Under the pieces are notes generated by a model that searched no databases, was not told the DNA's origin, and saw only the letters and a program-made list of their open reading frames with translations. The translations under genes were made by a program, and so were the position numbers. Of a stretch of DNA of 64,000 nucleotides, positions 61,801-64,000 are shown one piece after another. Numbering within the stretch: position 1 is the first letter of the stretch; every line of letters begins with the position of its first letter. Source of the DNA: Eremophila alpestris peregrina (taxonomy: Eukaryota > Chordata > Aves > Passeriformes > Alaudidae); the NCBI GenBank assembly GCA_009792885.1, contig WMCF01000035.1, positions 323,616-387,615 of the forward strand, given 5' to 3'.

Positions 61801-63980
61801 AAGCCTCATTTTGTCAAATACAAGCTTATTCAGCAAGACAGCTGACCAGCTTCTGTCTGCTTGTGACTTCTAGCTCATCCTCCCTGAATGCATGAAGCTG
61901 CTTCCTGTGTACTTGAACTGTGTGTTGAAGAGTGATGTTCTTCAGCCTGGCCCAGAGGTGACAACGGATGACCGTGCCTACATCCGTCAGTTAGTGACAT
62001 CCATGGATGTGGCTGAAACAAACGTTTTCTTTTATCCCCGGCTTCTGCCCCTGGTGAGTAATTCAAGATCATCTTGGCACTTGAGGCTTGCTGTTGTCTC
62101 ATGGACTCATCTTAAGGGCTGGCATTTATATTTTAACAAGGGAAAGTGATTTGGGAACTATTTGGGGATCTGCCATCTGTTGGGATCTTTCACTTAATTT
62201 TGCTCAGCATTACTGCATCTTGTGAATTTCTTGGGGGATACTTTTCTCCTGAGCTGTAAATATATGACTCATGGCAAAGAAGACACCTTTCACAGTCTTT
62301 TTAAAAAGTCCTAGCTTACAACTTTTCGTAATAATTTTCATCATTGTAAGGTAACTGCACATACTGTTCTGATTTTTCGTTACCATAATTGCTGAAATAA
62401 TACTAGAAACTAATTACATTCCTACTCCAAGAAGTGATATTTGAACTTGAGTCTTCTCACAGAAGCCCTATGTTCTTTTTTTGCTGACCAAGAGTCTCTG
62501 AACTGCTTCTGTGTCACTTTCAGTAAGAAAACGAAGGAAGATGCTACTTCAGTCACAATTATTGCAGTCTTGAGAGTCCTAGAAATGAGAAAACCATTTC
62601 TGCAATTTCATGGCAGAAATTTTTAGGATTTCATAAGATGTTCTTGTTTTATAACCTTTATTTTCTTTAATTTTTCTATCCCTGTAAAACAGACCAAAGC
62701 AGATGTTGACAGTGATTCCTTGCCAGCAGCCATTCGGAACTCGGAGGAGCGTCTGTCCAAGGGTGACATCTACCTGCTGGAGAATGGGCTGAACATCTTT
62801 GTGTGGGTGGGAGTCAGCGTGCAGCAAGGCCTCATCCAGAACCTCTTTGGAGTGTCATCCTTCAGTCAAATTAGCAATGCCTTGGTGAGCTGGATGGCAG
62901 TGTGGGAGCTGGGTCTGTGATAGTCACCCAAAACTTGAAACAATGAGATAGCCAATAGAAAAAATAGCATTTCATTTTCCATAATAGAAATGAGAGAAGC
63001 ACAGATGTGTGAAACTAGCAGAAATGTTGATAGTCTGGGCATGTCAGGCATGTTTTTGCCTAGGTTTATTTGACAAGTCATATTATCAACAGTCAAGAGA
63101 ACAGTTGATCTCTAAATGGAATAAATAATTGACCTTTCATTCTGATTTCATGTTATATTCTCTTTTAAGTAATTGAAGTCAAAATGATTGTATGCTAATG
63201 GGGGTAGATATTTCTCTACCCTTATACAGGGTATGCCAGAACTGTTGACTTTTGTTTCACATTGCTCTACTTCCCGAGACCAATGGGGATTGGATATCTT
63301 TCATTCCAGAGTACCCTGCCAGTCTTGGAAAACCCCTTTTCAAAGAAAGTGCGATCTATTGTTGATATGCTTCAAGGGCAGAGATCCCGCTACATGAAGG
63401 TAAAATACGTTCCCCCATTTTAAATCCCCTTCCCTCTTAGCAGAATCAGGTAATGCCTGGTGATGCTGCAGTCCTGAACTTACTCTTCCCAATCTCATGA
63501 ATGTTATTCAAAGTTTTCAACAATCTGAAAACAGTGTTCACTAGTTTTGGAGTTTTGTGCTTACCATAGTTCTAAAACTTATTTCTTTCAGACCTATTAC
63601 AGTGCACTACTATATGAACCACATATATGGTATTTTCCTTCTATTTAGAAACAATTGAGGCTTAACCCAGCTGAGTTAGAGAAGTCAAAGCACATAAGCC
63701 ATAAATGATATGGTTCTAGCTATCTTTGGGGTTTTGAGCATTGAGCTTTTTCCTCTATTTTTCCCATGAAGATTAATTCTAATAGCTACTCTAATACCTA
63801 CTGTTGGTTTTGTTCTTGTTTTGTTTGTTTTTTTTGTAGTTGATAATCGTGAAGCAAGAAGATAAGCTGGAAATGCTGTTCAAACACTTCCTAGTGGAGG
63901 ACAAGAGCCTGAGTGGGGGGGCTTCATATGTGGACTTCCTGTGTCACATGCACAAGGAGATTCGGCAGCTACTGAGCTAG
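37678..63980 (+). CDS. SEC24C: SEC24C, COPII coat cargo-adaptor subunit (22 standard coding exons)
   Basis: SEC24C pairs with SEC23 in the inner COPII coat at ER exit sites and selects cargo and SNAREs for ER-to-Golgi vesicles. The standard exons sum to 3,375 nt, or 1,124 residues (1,147 with the cassette exon); human SEC24C is about 1,094. Residues 1 to about 359 are a Pro/Gly/Gln-rich disordered tail. IQVIEDDRNNRG opens the folded core. The zinc finger is C455-x2-C458-x18-C477-x2-C480. Next come the trunk domain (about 523-767, with FIFMIDVSYN), beta-sandwich (about 770-860), helical domain (about 865-970) and gelsolin-like repeat (about 990-1063), ending with SYVDFLCHMHKEIRQLLS. Specific words such as GVRGQVPPLVTTNFLVKDQG and the N-terminal YGAYNGP assign it to SEC24C, not SEC24D. 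The start ATG at 37678 has A at -3; an upstream in-frame GTG at 37669 is not needed. Every splice phase matches. No frameshift or lost zinc ligand was seen. Confidence 0.97.
42482..42505. repeat. (TG)n microsatellite
   Basis: About eleven uninterrupted GT dinucleotides followed by a GGTGTGG decay, in SEC24C intron 2. Confidence 0.95.
43114..43166. repeat. two adjacent perfect hairpins
   Basis: The first is 43114-43132, arms GCTTGTGGT and ACCACAAGC around one T. The second is 43135-43166, 13-bp arms TAGTTACCATCTC and GAGATGGTAACTA around the loop TGTCTG. Only two bases separate them. Both lie in SEC24C intron 2. They are too short for a pre-miRNA and have no known function. Confidence 0.92.
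43321..43462 (+). CDS. SEC24C: SEC24C exon 3
   Basis: 142 nt, phase 1 to phase 2. The acceptor is a T-rich tract ending TTTGTAG; the donor reads GTGCAT. It codes SLRAPPTSGAPPAASGAPHP, later YSQFEHGDVQNG, and ends PMQ(R), matching the SEC24C disordered tail (human YGQFGQGDVQNG). Confidence 0.93.
43463..44322 (+). other. SEC24C: SEC24C intron 3
   Basis: 860 nt of AT-rich intron; no other feature seen. Confidence 0.85.
44323..44501 (+). CDS. SEC24C: SEC24C exon 4
   Basis: 179 nt, phase 2 to phase 1. Acceptor CCCTCTCAG, donor GTAAGG. It codes a Pro/Ser/Gln-rich segment with FQQYGPPPGSVQQL and ends PPPAGLGYG, the counterpart of the mammalian SEC24C LQPYGPPPTSAQ region. Confidence 0.93.
44821..45270 (+). 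CDS. SEC24C: SEC24C exon 5 (proline-rich)
   Basis: 450 nt, phase 1 at both ends; donor GTGAGT. The chosen acceptor is GGTCCCCCAG at 44820. Two further AGs at 44835 and 44841 are also in frame. The segment has LPGQTLAGPPSSQPNHVSSP, close to the mammalian SEC24C LPGQSFGGPSVSQPNHVSSP. A run of seven prolines follows, and it ends QPGYQMQQN(G). Confidence 0.9.
45271..46564 (+). other. SEC24C: SEC24C intron 5
   Basis: 1.3 kb of AT-rich intron with one decayed LTR-like fragment near 46283-46435; nothing else recognised. Confidence 0.75.
46283..46435 (+). mobile_element. decayed ERVL-type LTR fragment
   Basis: TGTGCTGGTTTAGGCTGAGG followed by TAGAGTTAAT resembles the 5' end of a common avian ERVL-type LTR, and AAGCTGAAACACTGTGATAA about 110 bases on resembles a later part of the same LTR. 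The middle is diverged and the 3' half is absent. The assignment is from memory. Confidence 0.45.
46565..46695 (+). CDS. SEC24C: SEC24C exon 6
   Basis: 131 nt, phase 1 to phase 0. The acceptor TTCTTGATAAG is weak in pyrimidines near the AG; the donor is GTAAGC. It codes SFGQMRGPQPNYGGPYPGAP and ends PPKRLDPDSIPSP, matching human SEC24C ARGPQSNYGGPYPAAP and KRLDPDAIPSP. The next residue in the family is the Ile of exon 8. Confidence 0.96.
46696..47901 (+). other. SEC24C: SEC24C intron 6
   Basis: 1.2 kb. Its 3' end has long T/C runs (about 47810-47855) followed by an A-rich stretch up to the exon 7 acceptor, with no AG dinucleotide between 47787 and 47899. Confidence 0.85.
47902..47970 (+). 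CDS. SEC24C: SEC24C candidate cassette exon 7
   Basis: 69 nt = 23 codons, flanked by AG (47900-47901) and GTAAGT, phase 0 at both ends. It codes QLNEMPPQQKPRHRIDPDAI and then PSP. Its last residues RIDPDAIPSP repeat the end of exon 6 (RLDPDSIPSP), so it looks like a tandem exon copy. It can only be added between exons 6 and 8: joining exon 5 to it directly would be out of frame and meet a stop at once. The coding conservation is clear. Whether it is always used, regulated or silent cannot be told from DNA. Confidence 0.75.
47971..49683 (+). other. SEC24C: SEC24C intron 7
   Basis: 1.7 kb of AT-rich intron; no repeat or gene recognised. Confidence 0.8.
49684..49795 (+). CDS. SEC24C: SEC24C exon 8
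   Basis: 112 nt, phase 0 to 1; acceptor TTCCATCACAG, donor GTAAAC. It codes IQVIEDDRNNRGSEPFVTG and then VRGQVPPLVTTNFLVKDQ(G), the start of the folded SEC24 core, nearly identical to mammals. Confidence 0.97.
50598..50725 (+). CDS. SEC24C: SEC24C exon 9
   Basis: 128 nt, phase 1 to 0; acceptor TTCCCCAG, donor GTGAGA. It codes NASPRYIRCTSYNIPCTSDM and AKQSQVPLAAVIKPLATLPP, the conserved stretch before the zinc finger. Confidence 0.97.
51676..51814 (+). CDS. SEC24C: SEC24C exon 10 (zinc finger)
   Basis: 139 nt, phase 0 to 1; acceptor TTGCTTCCACAG, donor GTAAGG. It holds the whole Sec23/Sec24 zinc finger: CNRC, then MCPFMQFIEGGRRFQ, then CCFC, with ligands C455, C458, C477 and C480 all present. 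Confidence 0.98.
53698..53813 (+). CDS. SEC24C: SEC24C exon 11
   Basis: 116 nt, phase 1 to 0; acceptor CCTTTCCCAG, donor GTACAG. It codes PPHYFQHLDHTGKRVDFYD and RPELSLGSYEFLATVDYCK, the link from the zinc finger into the trunk domain. Confidence 0.97.
54277..54302. repeat. short AT-rich inverted repeat
   Basis: Perfect 10-bp arms ATTTAAAAGC and GCTTTTAAAT around the loop TAATTT, in SEC24C intron 11. Confidence 0.85.
55066..55190 (+). CDS. SEC24C: SEC24C exon 12 (trunk start)
   Basis: 125 nt, phase 0 to 2; acceptor CTTTTCCACAG, donor GTAGGC. It codes NNKFPSPPAFIFMIDVSYNA and VKSGLVRLICEELKSLLDYL, the first strand and helix of the vWA-like trunk fold. Confidence 0.97.
55446..55637 (+). CDS. 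SEC24C: SEC24C exon 13 (trunk)
   Basis: 192 nt, phase 2 at both ends; acceptor GTCTCTTACAG, donor GTAAGA. It codes ESAIRVGFVTYNKVLHFYN, VKSSLAQPQMMVVSDVADMF and VPLLDGFLVNVNESR, all strongly conserved SEC24C trunk sequence. Confidence 0.98.
56634..56727 (+). CDS. SEC24C: SEC24C exon 14 (trunk)
   Basis: 94 nt, phase 2 to 0; acceptor TTCTTTGCTAG, donor GTAAGT. It codes LLDQIPEMFADTRETETVFA and PVIQAGLEALK. Confidence 0.97.
57370..57871 (-). mobile_element. CR1 LINE fragment in SEC24C intron 14
   Basis: Antisense CR1 text on the plus strand: CTGGGCAGCCTGTTCCAGTG, then CCTCTTGTCCTATCTCATAT, CTCCTTTCAGGTAGTTGTGG, CTGAACATGCTGCAGCATCT and CTCACCAGTGCTGAGTACAG. The 3' tail is missing. It is inserted against the direction of SEC24C. 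Confidence 0.9.
58433..58549 (+). CDS. SEC24C: SEC24C exon 15 (trunk)
   Basis: 117 nt, phase 0 at both ends; acceptor TTTCCTGCAG, donor GTAATA. It codes AAECAGKLFIFHTSLPIAEA and PGKLKNRDDRKLINTDKEK. Confidence 0.98.
59027..59197 (+). CDS. SEC24C: SEC24C exon 16 (trunk end)
   Basis: 171 nt, phase 0 at both ends; acceptor CTTTCTTAG, donor GTAGGA. It codes TLFQPQTSFYNNLAKDCVAQ, GCCVDLFLFPNQYLDVATLG and VVPYQTGGSIYKYAYFQ. The tyrosine in VPYQTGG replaces the Q found in human VPQLTGG. Confidence 0.97.
59583..59679 (+). CDS. SEC24C: SEC24C exon 17
   Basis: 97 nt, phase 0 to 1; acceptor GCCTTCTAG, donor GTGAGT. It codes LETDQYRFLNDLRRDVQKEV and GFDAVMRVRTST(G), the move from trunk to beta-sandwich. 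Confidence 0.97.
59957..60102 (+). CDS. SEC24C: SEC24C exon 18 (beta-sandwich)
   Basis: 146 nt, phase 1 to 0; acceptor CCTCTTTTAG, donor GTGAGG. It codes IRATDFFGAFYMSNTTDVEM and then ITVEFKHDDKLSEDSGALLQ. Confidence 0.97.
60476..60614 (+). CDS. SEC24C: SEC24C exon 19
   Basis: 139 nt, phase 0 to 1; acceptor TGTCCCCTGCAG, donor GTAAGG. It codes CALLYTSCAGQRRLRIHNLS and CTQLADLYRNCETDTLINYL, the end of the beta-sandwich and the start of the helical domain. Confidence 0.97.
61370..61488 (+). CDS. SEC24C: SEC24C exon 20 (helical domain)
   Basis: 119 nt, phase 1 to 0; acceptor GTCTGTGCAG, donor GTAAGT. It codes YRGVLSSPVKTVRDALINQC and AQILACYRKNCASPSSAGQ. Confidence 0.97.
61874..62053 (+). CDS. 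SEC24C: SEC24C exon 21 (helical domain)
   Basis: 180 nt, phase 0 at both ends; acceptor GTGACTTCTAG, donor GTGAGT. It codes LILPECMKLLPVYLNCVLKS, DVLQPGPEVTTDDRAYIRQL and ETNVFFYPRLLPL. Confidence 0.97.
62693..62884 (+). CDS. SEC24C: SEC24C exon 22 (gelsolin repeat)
   Basis: 192 nt, phase 0 at both ends; donor GTGAGC. The acceptor CCCTGTAAAACAG has a pyrimidine tract set back by an AAAA. It codes the variable linker TKADVDSDSLPAAIRN and then LSKGDIYLLENGLNIFVWVG of the gelsolin-like repeat. Confidence 0.96.
63310..63399 (+). CDS. SEC24C: SEC24C exon 23
   Basis: 90 nt, phase 0 at both ends; acceptor TTTCATTCCAG, donor GTAAAA. It codes STLPVLENPFSKKVRSIVDM and LQGQRSRYMK. Confidence 0.96.
63840..63980 (+). 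CDS. SEC24C: SEC24C exon 24 (stop codon)
   Basis: 141 nt with TAG at 63978-63980; acceptor TTTTTTTGTAG. It codes LIIVKQEDKLEMLFKHFLVE and DKSLSGGASYVDFLCHMHKE, then IRQLLS, the standard C-terminus. Only 20 bases of 3' UTR remain in the window. Confidence 0.98.
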   Translation: MIIVKQEDKLEMLFKHFLVEDKSLSGGASYVDFLCHMHKEIRQLLS

Positions 63981-64000
63981 AGGAGTGAGTGGTGCTAGAA

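Larger units (their letters stand above)
50726..63839 (+). other. SEC24C: SEC24C introns 9-23 (between listed exons)
   Basis: The introns between exons 9 and 24 run from about 255 nt (intron 12) to 1.9 kb (intron 10) and all have GT-AG ends. The only transposon I can name in them is the CR1 fragment in intron 14 (57370-57871). An AT-rich inverted repeat lies in intron 11 (54277-54302). No embedded gene or clear RNA was seen. Confidence 0.75.

Overview
This is bird nuclear DNA. The evidence is CR1 LINE copies with their typical tails, a solo endogenous-retrovirus LTR nested inside one of them, AT-rich introns around small exons, and one strong CpG-island promoter. I cannot name the species. 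There is no prokaryotic signal: no operons, no CRISPR array, and no open frame of gene size except exons and CpG-island shadows.

Two protein-coding genes were recognised by reading exons between splice sites, and they are arranged head to head. The left gene, on the minus strand, is SYNPO2L (synaptopodin 2-like, a Z-disc PDZ/actin-binding protein of heart and skeletal muscle). Exons 1, 2 and 3 lie at 27380-27276, 14114-13963 and 11470-10809, separated by introns of 13.2 and 2.5 kb. The large last exon was not found, so it should lie beyond the left edge, making intron 3 longer than 10.8 kb. The right gene, on the plus strand, is SEC24C (COPII inner-coat cargo adaptor). It has a predicted non-coding exon 1 in the CpG island at about 29.87-30.64 kb and a start codon at 37678. 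Twenty-two standard coding exons run to a stop at 63978-63980, and splice phases agree throughout. They encode 1,124 residues, or 1,147 if a 69-nt cassette exon at 47902-47970 is included.

Layout: 1-10808 SYNPO2L intron 3, opening with a GAAAA microsatellite; 10809-27380 SYNPO2L exons and introns, with a CR1 near 24 kb and a GGGAAA-type purine tract; 27381-29870 the shared intergenic region, with muscle-type motifs, a CR1 split by a 322-bp solo LTR (target duplication CATAAC), and a second CR1 next to the CpG island; 30158-37649 SEC24C intron 1; 37650-63980 the SEC24C coding exons. The window ends 20 bases after the SEC24C stop, so the 3' UTR is missing.

The two genes are not known to share a pathway. 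SEC24C is a housekeeping secretory gene and SYNPO2L is a striated-muscle gene; they are neighbours by conserved vertebrate synteny. I found no new multi-gene system. The observations most worth following are the SEC24C cassette exon with its unusual A-rich, AG-depleted 3' splice site, the LTR promoter aimed at SYNPO2L, and two adjacent perfect hairpins in SEC24C intron 2.
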